Below, one piece after another: positions 19,561 to 29,154 of a stretch of 64,000 nt of DNA; the stretch's first letter is position 1, and the number at the start of each line of letters is the position of its first letter. This DNA comes from Mesostigma viride (lineage: Eukaryota > Streptophyta > Mesostigmatophyceae > Mesostigmatales > Mesostigmataceae): positions 4,178,591-4,242,590 of the forward strand of contig RPFO01000156.1 of the NCBI GenBank assembly GCA_009746045.1, in the 5' to 3' direction. Position numbers and translations under genes: made by a program. The notes below the pieces were generated by a model. That model saw nothing but the letters and a program-made list of their open reading frames with translations. It was not told the origin of the DNA and did not search any database.

Positions 19561-21306
19561 GGGTGTGAACTGTGTTGAACAAGTGGCCACGCGTGCATGA
19601 GCAGATCAGCGGTCGCTTGTGCCCCTGCTTCTGCTGTCACGCGCCCTGGTCCCTTTATTCGCATGGCTGAGAAAGGCAAGGTCAGGCGGAAACCCCATGA
19701 GCCGCCCGCCCACCTGCCCGCATGAGCAGTGGCACTAGCAGCACAGACGGTGGTAGAGTCAAAGCGGAACGAAGAAGGTCCCTCACTCACCCCTTCCTGC
19801 ACCCAGATCTGGACGATTGACCTGCGGATGCTGGTCCACAGTTAAGGCATGGCAGGGTGAGGGTCTAGAAAGGATGTGGGTTGTGCGCAGGCAGGCTGCA
19901 GGAAGGGTATGACCTGGCCGGCACGGCCACGCATGAGCGCCGATGGAGGGCAGCCACCACAGCAAGCCACACGCAGGCCAAACCCAGCAGCTCGCGCTGC
20001 CTACGAATCATCCAGCTTCGCAACAGCGGTTGTGAAGCCATCGACAAACACGATCATGCATGGCGTCTAGCAGCTCACCTTGTCGTCGGCACACACCGGC
20101 GGACGACGCGCCTTCTGTGGCTCCCGCGCACACGCCTGGGCCCAGCAGGCTTCCCACTGGCGCCCCCCCCCCTGGCAGGCATACAGACACGTTGGATGTT
20201 GGCCATCGCAGCGCGCACGAGTGTCCGTGACACGCATGGCGTGGCATTGGCAACAGCCATGCACGCTCCCATCTAACGTACCAGCAGCCCGGTGCGCCTG
20301 CCATCCCTCGTGGCCGCCTCATCCTGGCTTTGTGGAAGGGTGCCATCTTTTAAGACACCCCCTCTTCCAAGGATATCCAACTCCAACAAAAGTTCTATTC
20401 TTAAATTCATGCATGCAACACATACATGCATCTAAATCAATGCATCTGCAGGTACACCAGACGCATCTGGAATCAGCAGCATGTGCATCCGTGAGCCACC
20501 TGCGCGGGCTTCAACAAGCCAAGCCCCCATACACACACATGGCTGCAGGGCAGGGGCACGCAAACCCTGTTTCTTGTTGCAAGGGCTATAAGGACGGGAG
20601 TTCAAGCGGGGTGATAAGAGCCCAACCAACGGTAATGACGAGTTCTGATGCGAGATCACAAACCAGCAGCCAGCGATCTACCTTAAGTACAGGAAGCAAC
20701 ATGGCTTGGGGGTAATCCCTGGTGAACCAGCGGAGGCGAGGGCCGGACTGGAAAAGCCCCATCTCCCACCTTCTGGCGTTTTCTTGGCCAACCTCAACTA
20801 GCTAGCCCTGGAGAGGCTTCCTGCTGGAAGTGCATCTCGGTGGTGCTTACTGCTACAGCCTTGTTAACGTCGCTGCCCCGTCAGAGGCCTGGAGGTTGAC
20901 CATGCGCATAAGCGGCGAATGATGGCTTCCTCCCCACCACAATACGACATTGTGTGAAGAGCCAGAAAAGCGATACAGCGTTTCGCGGAATCCCAACGGA
21001 GACATGTGATTGTCAACTGCTTTGTGTGCTAAATGAGCAGTGCCCTAAAGATACACCTGTTGCGTCAGTAATGGGCTGCAGCAAGCGGCGGTTGTGAAGC
21101 TGTCATGTGCTGCGGGACGGCTGGTGGGCAGGACCGACGCACCTGCGACAGTTCAGCAAGGTTCCTCGGCGGTTACAATCAAGCCCATAACACTGAAGGC
21201 GGCGGCAATAACGTGCCGCTCGGAAAAAGAGTCTGAATATCTGCTGCTGGTAAGTCCTTTCATCAACGGCCATGGTGAGGGTAGAGAAGAATCAGCTTAC
21301 CACCTT
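19561..21306. other. No complete gene; isolated exon-like pieces on the minus strand
   Basis: At 20000-20059 the minus strand reads MIVFVDGFTTAVAKLDDS and ends GATTC|GTAGGC, which could be a first exon. Near 20085-20190 a Cys-rich frame (QWEACWAQACAREPQK) ends at GACAAG|GTGAGC. The phases do not join into a model and the two lie too close to be spliced together. No function is proposed. Confidence 0.25.
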
Positions 21307-21591
21307 GAAGGTCCACCTCGCCAGTTGCGCATTCCTTGCCTGTAATTGTGCCCCCGATGCGAGCAAGCGGGTACGACGGCGGGGTCGTTGACACCCATGG
21401 TGGATAGGCAGGCGACGGGTAAGCGGGAGGTCTTGGACTTCGATACGAATTGCTTAGAGGACTGAACGGGAGCCTGTCTCGATGATTCCAGGAAGTCGGG
21501 CCCAAAGGGTTTTCGTCAGCGTTGTCAGACAATGCCGGCGTGGCCGGCGTGTTGGGTTCCGCTCGCACAAGCAAATTGCCACTGTAGTCCA
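21307..21591 (-). CDS. Possible first exon of an unknown gene
   Basis: From an ATG at 21591 the minus strand reads MDYSGNLLVRAEPNTPATPA, then a long Pro/Ser/Tyr-rich disordered stretch (PRPPAYPSPAYPPW) to TGKECATGEVDLQ, with a GGTG|GTAAGC donor near 21300. A following segment after CAGCAGCAG at about 21240 has an open frame FSERHVIAAAFSVMGLIVTA that looks membrane-spanning, but its phase does not match the best donor. Codon texture looks real; nothing else supports it. Unrecognised. Confidence 0.25.
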
Positions 21592-21911
21592 TGATAGTTC
21601 GCAAACTATAATTCGCAGCGTGTCGCAGTGGCAACCGTTGGGGGCATGAACGCGGTGGCTGCTCTGTTGTGAATCCTATCGCGAAGTGCGTAAATTAATT
21701 AGTCTACAACAAAAATGTAGTGGCAAGTGGCAAGATCAGGGCCAGATGAGCAATATTAATTGCCCGTTGCTCTCCGTTGTTCGTTGGGCTACACGTACGA
21801 GTCAGGACTTGTTACTGTACGATATGGGCTTTCATTTGAAAGCTCTGGAAAGTCAAAAAGTAAACGTCTATATGGCAGCTGCCAGAATCCGAATATTTGT
21901 TTTACGATCAC
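21592..21911. other. No gene seen
   Basis: Spacer between the possible exon and the hairpin cluster. Short frames carry no motif. Confidence 0.5.
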
Positions 21912-21965
21912 TACCGCTTTAAGTTGCGATCGACGCCTAGAATTAGGCGTCGCAACTTAAAGCGG
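21912..21965. repeat. Perfect hairpin, CCGCTTTAAGTTGCG arms
   Basis: CCGCTTTAAGTTGCG is followed after a short loop by CGCAACTTAAAGCGG. The loop is itself a palindrome (GACGCCTAGAATTAGGCGTC). It belongs to the family of foldback sequences sharing TTAAGTTGCG arms across 21.9-23.2 kb. Confidence 0.85.
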
Positions 21966-21968
21966 AAG

Positions 21969-22862
21969 CGCAACTTAACGGTGGAATTAGGCTAGCATCC
22001 AACCCCCTCCTCCTCTCACGGACTTCTTGGTATAGTCATTCCCGCGTTAAGTTGCGTTTCTTAAGGTTGCGTTCCCGCGTTAAGTTGCGGCGCCGAAGTT
22101 TGGAGGGCGACCGCAACTTAAGCATGGAGGCCATTGCAACTTAACGCGGTAATGACTCAATTTGTAGGTGTCAAGCCATTCTTGGCCGCGCAGGAGGCCA
22201 TTTTTTTCAAGTCCGGACCCGCTACGTGATTTTAGGCGGCAAAATATGCAAGCCCCACTAGCGCGCAAATTTCCCCGCCTGCTGGCTTCGGTGAAAAGCG
22301 CGAATGCAACCTTACAAATTCAGTTTTGCAGCCTGTGCGGGGCTGCGGTACATAAGACTTTACGACCATGTAGGGTCTGTAATTGAGACATCAGTCTTGC
22401 CGGAAATTACCACCATCATGCCGAATGCACCACATAAGGGCAAAGACATGGTCGTTGAGGCCACTGGTAGTCTCGCTACCTGTGGCCTCCATGGTGTTAT
22501 TATTGATTGTTTACATGCAGGCCATTGACAGTAAATGAAGCTTCGAATTCCCTCACGACTGTTCCCATGTTTTGTCACAGTCAAATGTGAAGCCGGCTGG
22601 CAATTTAGTAACCCGCCAAAAAGAGAGCCGAAGTCAGAGGGTTAAAACACACATTTGTGGTATAAAACGCAAGAAGTGCGTGGCTGCCCACGGCGTGTTT
22701 TGCAGCCCGCCTTTGTCCAAAATATCTGGCCTGGAAAATGGACTTGGGCCAGCTTTGACGCTGCACCTGGATCGGGCTTGACGAGAGCTGTCGAATGCCG
22801 TATAGACGTCCGTCAGAGGAGGAGGTGGTGGGCTGCTAGCCTAATTCTACCGTTAAGTTGCG
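21969..22862. mobile_element. Foldback element with about 60-bp inverted ends
   Basis: The left end CGCAACTTAACGGTGGAATT followed by AGGCTAGC reappears inverted at 22835-22862. Similarity continues inward (CCCAACC-CCTCCTCCTCT versus its complement at 22815-22835). There is no transposase gene in the ~0.9 kb. Part of the interior (22210-22340, TTTTAGGCGGCAAAATATGC and following) recurs at 38708-38830. Confidence 0.65.
22034..22157. mobile_element. MITE with AGTCATT ends
   Basis: AGTCATTCCCGCGTTAAGTT at the left is matched by AACTTAACGCGGTAATGACT at the right, 124 bp in all, nested in the larger foldback. The same family occurs at 22931-23055. Confidence 0.75.
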
Positions 22863-22927
22863 TTCCCGCGTTAAGTTGCGGCGCCAAGTTTTAGGGGGCA
22901 ATCGCAACTTAACGCGGGAATGACTGT
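22863..22927. repeat. Partial MITE of the CAGTCATT family
   Basis: TTCCCGCGTTAAGTTGCG faces CGCAACTTAACGCGGGAATG, then ACTG. It lies head to head with the complete copy at 22931, separated by TATA. Confidence 0.65.
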
Positions 22928-22930
22928 ATA

Positions 22931-23055
22931 CAGTCATTACCGCGTTAAGTTGCGTTTCTGAAGGTTGCGTCACCGCGTTAAGTTGCGACGCCGAAGTTTG
23001 GGCGGCGACCGCAACTTAAGCATCGGTACCATCGCAACTTGACGCGGTAATGACT
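22931..23055. mobile_element. MITE with CAGTCATT ends beside TA
   Basis: Starts CAGTCATTACCGCGTTAAGT next to TA and ends CTTGACGCGGTAATGACT. It is about 90 percent alike to 22034-22157 by eye, including the following CAATTTGTAGGTGTC, so the two copies sit in duplicated flanking DNA. Confidence 0.75.
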
Positions 23056-23641
23056 CAATTTGTAGGTGTCACCTTGGGTGTCAGGCCATTTTTTGCTGCG
23101 CAGGAGGCCACTTTTTGCACTTTTTGCCAAGTCCGGACCCGCTACATGTACAGTCATTCACGCCTTAAGTTGGGTTCGAGGTTTTTGAGGGGTCAACCCA
23201 ACTTAAGGCGTGAACCCAACTTAACACGTCCCCTGTAGAAACTCAGTCCTAAAAATAGGACTGAGTATACCATCTTTGAGATCGTGTGGCGGTAAGGGTA
23301 GGGGCCGGGGTACCCCATATGTTTGATATGCATCATATCACTCAATATCTTGCTAATGCTTGGGCAAGTGCTTAAAAAATCATTTGTTGACCAAATCATG
23401 GAAAATGAGTCTCGACCCTTACTCGCGATTTTGGAATTTTTTGTGGAAGCACGAGTGTGTAAAATCCAATAAAATCCATATTCACTATTAAAAATCATAG
23501 GCATGTAGATAATAGACGGAGTTCTTGACCTGTGGCAAAAAACTTGACTCAATTCGGACACCGGCACTGCCTGAAACATGCAAAACATTGCCAGTCCTAT
23601 AAATAGGACTGGGCATTGGTAGCAGTGGCTGATTGGTAGCA

Positions 23642-25530
23642 CTGCAGGTAGCAGTGGCTTGGTAGTCAGTGGCTGCCTTGCCACTGACGACGTCGTCCAC
23701 CCCTTCACTTTGAAGGAACTGGACGGCGCCCTTGCTCGCCTGCGGTACGATGCGGCGGTCGGTGCTGACCACCTTTCTGCCGAGCTGCTGAAGACCCCTG
23801 ATCCGGCGGTGAGGGATCTTCTGCTGGCGTTATGCAACCGTGTCCTGCTTTCTGACGAGCCTCCGCCTGCTGAGTGGCAGACGGCCATCCGCGTCATGCT
23901 GTACAAGAAGGGCTCTGCTGCTGACCCCGGTAACTACCGGGGTGTCTGCCTCCAGAGCGCCGCGCTGAAGGTCTTCATGCGCATGATGCTGCACACTGCA
24001 CAGGCTCCGCGCCGCGCTGGACCCATGTCGCCTGGGTGAGTCTCAGATGGGTTTCCGTCGTGGTCGTAACACTGTCATGGCTGTGTTTGTCGCGCGCCGG
24101 TTGATGGAGGAGGTGCGTCGCCTTCCCCGGCCCTGACAGTTTGCCGCTGGTCTTCATTTTTGTTGACTATATCAAGGCCTTTGACACGGTCCTCTGGGAG
24201 GCTCTTTGGGCCATCCTAGCTCTGGATCGAGTGCCACCTGCGTTTATTGCTGCCATTCGCCGGCTGTATGAGGGCTCACAGGCAGTAGTGCGGACTGCGG
24301 AAGGCACCACCCCACCATTCCCCCTTCACCACGGGGTGTGGCAAGGTTGTGTCCTGTCCCCGTATCTGTTCATTTGTCGTGGATCACGTCATGCGCCGAG
24401 CACGTGCGCGCTTTACTGCTCTTCAGGGGCTCGAGCCAGGCTTGGACATCCTTAACGAGATAGAGCACGGCGGGGTTGAGCCTGGCTACCGCCTGGCCGA
24501 CCTGATTTATGCGGATGACACCACCCTCATCGCGCGCCCCGAGGACATTCAGACCTGGCTGGACTGTCTGGGCCTGGAGGCGCGGGCGGTGGGGTTGGAG
24601 ATTAGTGTCAAAACTGAGGCGATGGTGAATGGGGGCCTCCAGTACACCGCCGCTGCCGCGCCTGCTCGACGGGACGACGGTCCCGTTCCGCGACCGCTTC
24701 AAACCGTTAGGGAGCTGGCTCCCTGACACCGCCGACGATGTGGACACCCACATTGGCCTGGCCTGGGCTAGGCTCCGTTCGCTCAACACCTACTGGCGCT
24801 CCAAGGGCCTGGGCGAACACCGCAAGCGCATGCTCTTCAAGGTCCTCGTCCTTACGGTGCTCACGTATGGCGCCGAGGCGTGGACACTCACCCCCACACT
24901 GGCATCTAGGCTAGACGGCGCAGTTTAGAGGATGCTCCGACAGGTCCTGAACGTAGGGTTTTCCAAGCGCCCATCATCAGAGTCTTTGTATCAGGGCATG
25001 CCTCGTATTTCGGACGAGATTAGACAGCGTAGGATAGCATTTGTAGGACACCTTGCTCGCACCAGCCAGGTCGACACCGCCCTTGGTCTGGCCGGCCCCC
25101 AGCGGCTTGGCCAGCCAGGGCGGCACATTCTGACCTGCATGGCCTGGCCCCAAGGGCATTGCCAAAAAGGTAGGGAAACATGTCACGAACTACGTTCAGA
25201 TGTTGAGCATGGATGACCTACTGGTCCCAGCCCAGTTTGAATACCGCATCCACTCTCTCTCCCTTCTTTGGACCGCCATGCAGAACAAGACGCGGTGGAA
25301 GAGGATTGTCAAGGCTCACAGTGACGCCCGACCCAGTGGGCAAACCACCTCCCCCCAAGCGGAGGAGGCGTTTTGATGAGTAGGGTAGTTAGGACTTTTC
25401 TAGACTAGCTAGATTAGAGTTAGGTTAGTTCGATTACGCGGCTCCTTCCACCCCACCCATCCATCAAGGAATATGTGCTACATGATCTCCCAACGGAGGC
25501 ATGTTATAATTTAATTTAATTTAATTTTTA
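23642..25530 (+). mobile_element. LINE, 5'-truncated, with 10-bp target duplication
   Basis: ATTGGTAGCA stands at 23632-23641 and again at 25531-25540. The element holds the reverse transcriptase part of ORF2, a 3' UTR with GATTACGCGGCTCC and ATGTGCTACATGATCTCCC, and a (TTTAA)n tail at about 25507-25530. Same family as the fragments at 2352-2735 (+) and 3718-5060 (-). It lies inside the piggyBac-like transposon, so it is younger than that. Confidence 0.85.
23674..25216 (+). pseudogene. LINE ORF2 reverse transcriptase, frameshifted
   Basis: An RNA-templated DNA polymerase for target-primed integration. Pieces in order: VHPFTLKELDGALARLRYDA and NYRGVCLQSAALKVFMRMML (RT fingers, 23695-23990); QMGFRRGRNTVMAVFVARRL (24045-24105); motif A FVDYIKAFDTVLWEAL (24158-24205); motif B GVWQGCVLSPYLF (24335-24373); motif C LIYADDTTLIARPED (24502-24546); then a thumb region DVDTHIGLAWARLRSL and LTVLTYGAEAWTL, and a C-terminal RMLRQVLNV with RRIAFVGHLART. 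The YADD centre is intact, but frame changes near 23990, 24130, 24380, 24660 and a stop at 24926 disable it. The RRxxxxGHxxR C-terminus without a zinc knuckle fits RTE/L1-like endonuclease-RT proteins. The endonuclease domain is lost by 5' truncation. Confidence 0.85.
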
Positions 25531-25759
25531 ATTGGTAGCAAAATGCTAGCATGCTAGCACCATCTAAACCAACATTTATTATGTTCAGCTCTAGGACCTT
25601 GCTGAACAGAACATGAAAATAACACAGAAAAGCAAATGTGGCTGTGCCACTTGATAAAACATGGCATTTCACACGCGTAGATGCCAGCAACTATGTATGT
25701 ATGGTGCCTGCCCGGCGTGTCAACACTGACAATCGCATCGGGGCAGGTGGCAAGGCCAT

Positions 25760-28287
25760 CTAACGCCTGCAACTAGGTCCAGCAATCGCCCTGGCACGAG
25801 TGGCCTTGCCAGCCGCCCAGCGCCTGCCTGCCGCGGAGCGCTGGGTCAGGGGCTGCAGTGCCCGCTGCTTGCCATTGTCGTCGTCCAGGCCAGGGGCATT
25901 GCCCGTGTGCCACACGGGGAAGCATCCCTTGCACAGGGCCACGTCGCACTCAGGGCACCAGAAACAGGTGCGGGGGGAATGCGGGAAGTTCGTGCCGCCA
26001 TCTTCTTGTCCGCGGCGGCCGTGCAGACCACGCACTGCGCCTGCTTGACCCAGGGGATGGGCTCGATCTTGGTGTGGGTGCCACTGGTGCGCCCCTCCAG
26101 CCCCGACACCACCGCCGGCACGTCGAGGTTGTCGATGGGGAGGCGTGCGCAGTCCCACTTGTTGGCCATCAGCTTGTTGGCCAGCTCGGCGTGGAAGTTG
26201 TGGTGAGAGAGTGCCTCCTTCTTGGGTTTGCCCACCATGATGCAGTGCAGGTTGTGCGCCTGGGACACCGTCTCAGCCAGCATGCCCATGAAAGGGCGGA
26301 GCACCCACTGCTTGGAGACAATGGCAGACTGCACATTGTACTCCGCACAGTGCATGTCCTTCACGTCCACGGCCTTGTAGGAGCGCCAGTAGGTCACCAC
26401 GTGGAGGGGAGCAGGCACCTGGATGCGGTTGGCGTTGCGGCCACCGTGGCGTGACACCAACACCTGCACGATGGGGATACCGGAGCCGCACAGCCAGACC
26501 ATCTGGCGGTCCTGCCAGCCCACCACGCTCACGCCGGTGTCGCTGTTATTATACGCCCAGCACCACCACCCCTGGGCCGGCCGGCTTCTTGGGCACCATC
26601 TTCTTCAGCTCCTTCCAGGGGATGCCCTTCCGGTTGGTCATGACTGTGCCGACGGAGTCGTGCCCCTTGGCGCTCATGCAGCTGGATTGCGTTCTCATAG
26701 CCAGTGTAGAAGCGGTCGGTCACAACATGGTGCAGCCATCCCGTGGCAGCGTGTCGCACAGCCGCTGCACCACGTTGACAACATGGCCTACCTCGGGCAG
26801 CTTGTCATACGTCTCAGCATGCCAGATGTAGCCATAGGGCCAGTCGCACAGGCAGTATTTGCGGATGTGAAACTTGTTGGGCTTGCAGCTGTTGTAGCAG
26901 CGGATGGGGCCGTACTTGTGGCGCGTCTCAATGCTGCGCTCATCCAGTGCCATCTCCCCGCTCGGCACGTAGTAGCGCTTGTAGTATGCATCATTGAGCA
27001 GATTCTCCAACCAGTCCAGCTGCCAGAGACGGTGTGCGCGTGTGTTGGCCTCAGCTGGCCTGTTCTCATTGTTATTGAAGTGCAGGAACCTGGTGATCTG
27101 CTGGAAACGGAGGAGAGACATGTAGCGATGGAGACGTGGGGTACCGCTGGGGCCGTCATCCTCATCTCGGAAATACAGCGGCGCCGACGATGCATGCACC
27201 AGGCCCATGGCCAGCACGCAGCCCAGGTAGATGCCCAGCTCGTGGATGGTGAGCGTGTCCCACTTCCTTGAGCCATTACTGCCAGCTGCCTTCAGTGCCG
27301 CATAGCGATTTGTTTCAGCCACGATGCGAGCCAGCACATCCATGCATCACGGGCACAAGTAGAACCCAGAGATCCAGCACCTTCATGGGAGTGACACGAG
27401 TGGGAATGTTCTTGTCGGTGGCTGGAGCTGTCCCCCTTGCTTGCGGATTCATGGTCGGTGCTGTGCCTGGCGCAGGCTCCCCGACCCCAAACACCCAGCT
27501 GCCGGTGGGCCGTGGCTCAGCCTCTTCGTCACCCTCATCGAGAGGGCGCCGCAGGACATCAGTGTCCACGATCTCGCGATCGGCCTCATCATCACCGCCA
27601 TCCTCGTCCAGTTCGTCGTCTTCGGATCGAGTCCTCCTGCGCCCGGGCAGGGGCCGGATTGCTGCGTTTCCTCCTGCGCTTGGGCTTGGCACCTTCAGGA
27701 GCGGTGCGTCGAGGCCGGCCACGCATGCGCCCAGCGCTTGGACCGGGATCACCATCGCCAGCCGCGGCTATCTCGGCCTGGGGGGGCGCAGCACGATCGC
27801 CACTCAGATTCACATAGGTTGGGTCGGCATCGGAATCTGGGTCACCAGCGGCCTCCTCTCGCTCATCCGCCTCGTCTTCCGAGTCCACAAGGTCAGGGAC
27901 ATCATCCTCGTCATCCTGGTGGGCTGCATGCTCCAGGATAAATTTCTTGGGCCACTTATAAGTCGCAGGATCGCCCGAAAACTGGACGTGGAAACGGGCT
28001 CCATTGCGCGAAATTTCGACAAATTTCCCAACGCAAAATGTGGTGTCCCACAAATCCCCATAGGTCTCTCGGGCCCAAGCTTCTCCGAAGTCTGTCGCTT
28101 TGACTTTTACTTCAAACCCTATATTGATAGTACAATCTGCCGCGCCCCTACCCCCTGTCGTCGCCATTTTTGGTCGTGCATCGTCTTCGTTCTCGTGGAC
28201 TTCCCTTTTTGGTACTTTCCGTCGGCCCGTTTTTGCCAGAATTTGGCCCCCCCCCCCTGTACTTTGACCGTCCATTTGACCGTCCAA
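25760..28287 (-). pseudogene. piggyBac-like (DDE_Tnp_1_7) transposase, frameshifted
   Basis: A cut-and-paste transposase. From 28287 downward: an N-terminal domain with FGEAWARETYGDLWDTTF and VQFSGDPATYKWPKKFI, an acidic linker, a basic patch (KPKRRRKRSN), a second acidic linker after a frame change near 27720, then the catalytic region. That region has LTIHELGIYLGCVLAMGLVH, FQQITRFLHFNNNE, VPSGEMALDERSIETRHKYG and NSCKPNKFHIRKYCLCDW (27280-26850), then VTDRFYTGYENAIQLHE (about 26715, another frame), LHVVTYWRSYKAVDVKDMHC, and a C-terminal Cys-rich finger WVKQAQCVVC with CFWCPECDVALCKGCFPVWH (25980-25890). The C-x2-C...C-x2-C...H finger and the LDE and D-R-F-Y motifs identify the family. At least four frame changes make it dead. 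Confidence 0.8.
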
Positions 28288-28461
28288 ACAAAATCAAAAG
28301 AAACCCAAAAATATGTCCCAGAAAGATCTTTTCACGTAGTATTTAAAATAAATTTAGAGGGAATTTTTTGCCAAACATTCTGACTTGGGTGAATTTTCTA
28401 CAAAACCATAAAACTCAGTCCTAAAAATAGGACTGAGTTGAACTCAATCCTAAAAATAGGT

Positions 28462-28737
28462 AGTTGCAATAATGTGTTTTGGATACCAACGCTCTTCGTC
28501 GAGAGGCAAGTGCTTTGGTGCTACGCAGAGGAACACGCAGGCCGCTACCTCGTCCGCCGTCACGTTGCATTTATTTCTCATTAACTTATCATCGTGCATT
28601 GGACTTGCTTAACATAGTCCGAGATTCCTCGGCGCGACGCTAGATGCCGTTCACAAGATTCCGTCGCAGCAAAGATGCTGACGGCGCGGCGTCCACACTA
28701 GGATTTAGGGTACTGAGTAGAACTACACAGTACAACT
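28462..28737 (-). repeat. 3' LTR of copia element 1
   Basis: 276 bp, from AGTTGCAATAATGTG to ACACAGTACAACT (plus strand). It preserves the uninterrupted CTCATTAACTTATC site that carries the transposon in the other LTR. Confidence 0.9.
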
Positions 28738-29154
28738 CCGACTTCTTTTTCTTTGTGAGTCGGTACGGACAGGGATGTACTCAAGATGATCGGTACGGCC
28801 GCATCCCAGTCACCGACTTCACAATCCTAGTAGTGGCAAAGTCTTGTTGGGAAACAACACCAACAAGCATAGCGGTCGCATGAACTTGGATGCATGTGCA
28901 AGACACACATCATTATGGCAAGTCATTTATTCATCGTACCACACTGGGGAAACCCGGAAACATAGTATGCCGGCCACCGCCAAGCATCAACGGGTGAAAA
29001 CCCAGACAAGAGCCCATTACATAGTATGCAACTCTCCCGCAGAGAGAAGCATCAAGGCCATGGTCAATGCCAATTTTAAATAGGAAATTCAGAAAAGAGT
29101 GAAAACACACATCAGCCAGGGCAAGATGTAACCCTGAAATCAGACAGGGACAAT
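28738..29154 (-). other. 3' untranslated region and polypurine tract of copia element 1
   Basis: On the minus strand AAAGAAAAAGAAGTCGG directly precedes the 3' LTR (28738-28754), the expected primer site for plus-strand DNA. The remaining ~400 bp shows no gene. Confidence 0.7.

Noticed and set aside
23193-23906. 237-codon minus-strand ORF
   Set aside because: It crosses the LINE insertion point and is antisense to reverse transcriptase coding sequence; the remaining part has no motif.
26423-28383. Plus-strand ORFs of 282 and 371 codons
   Set aside because: Antisense to the piggyBac-like transposase, whose motifs are unambiguous on the minus strand.
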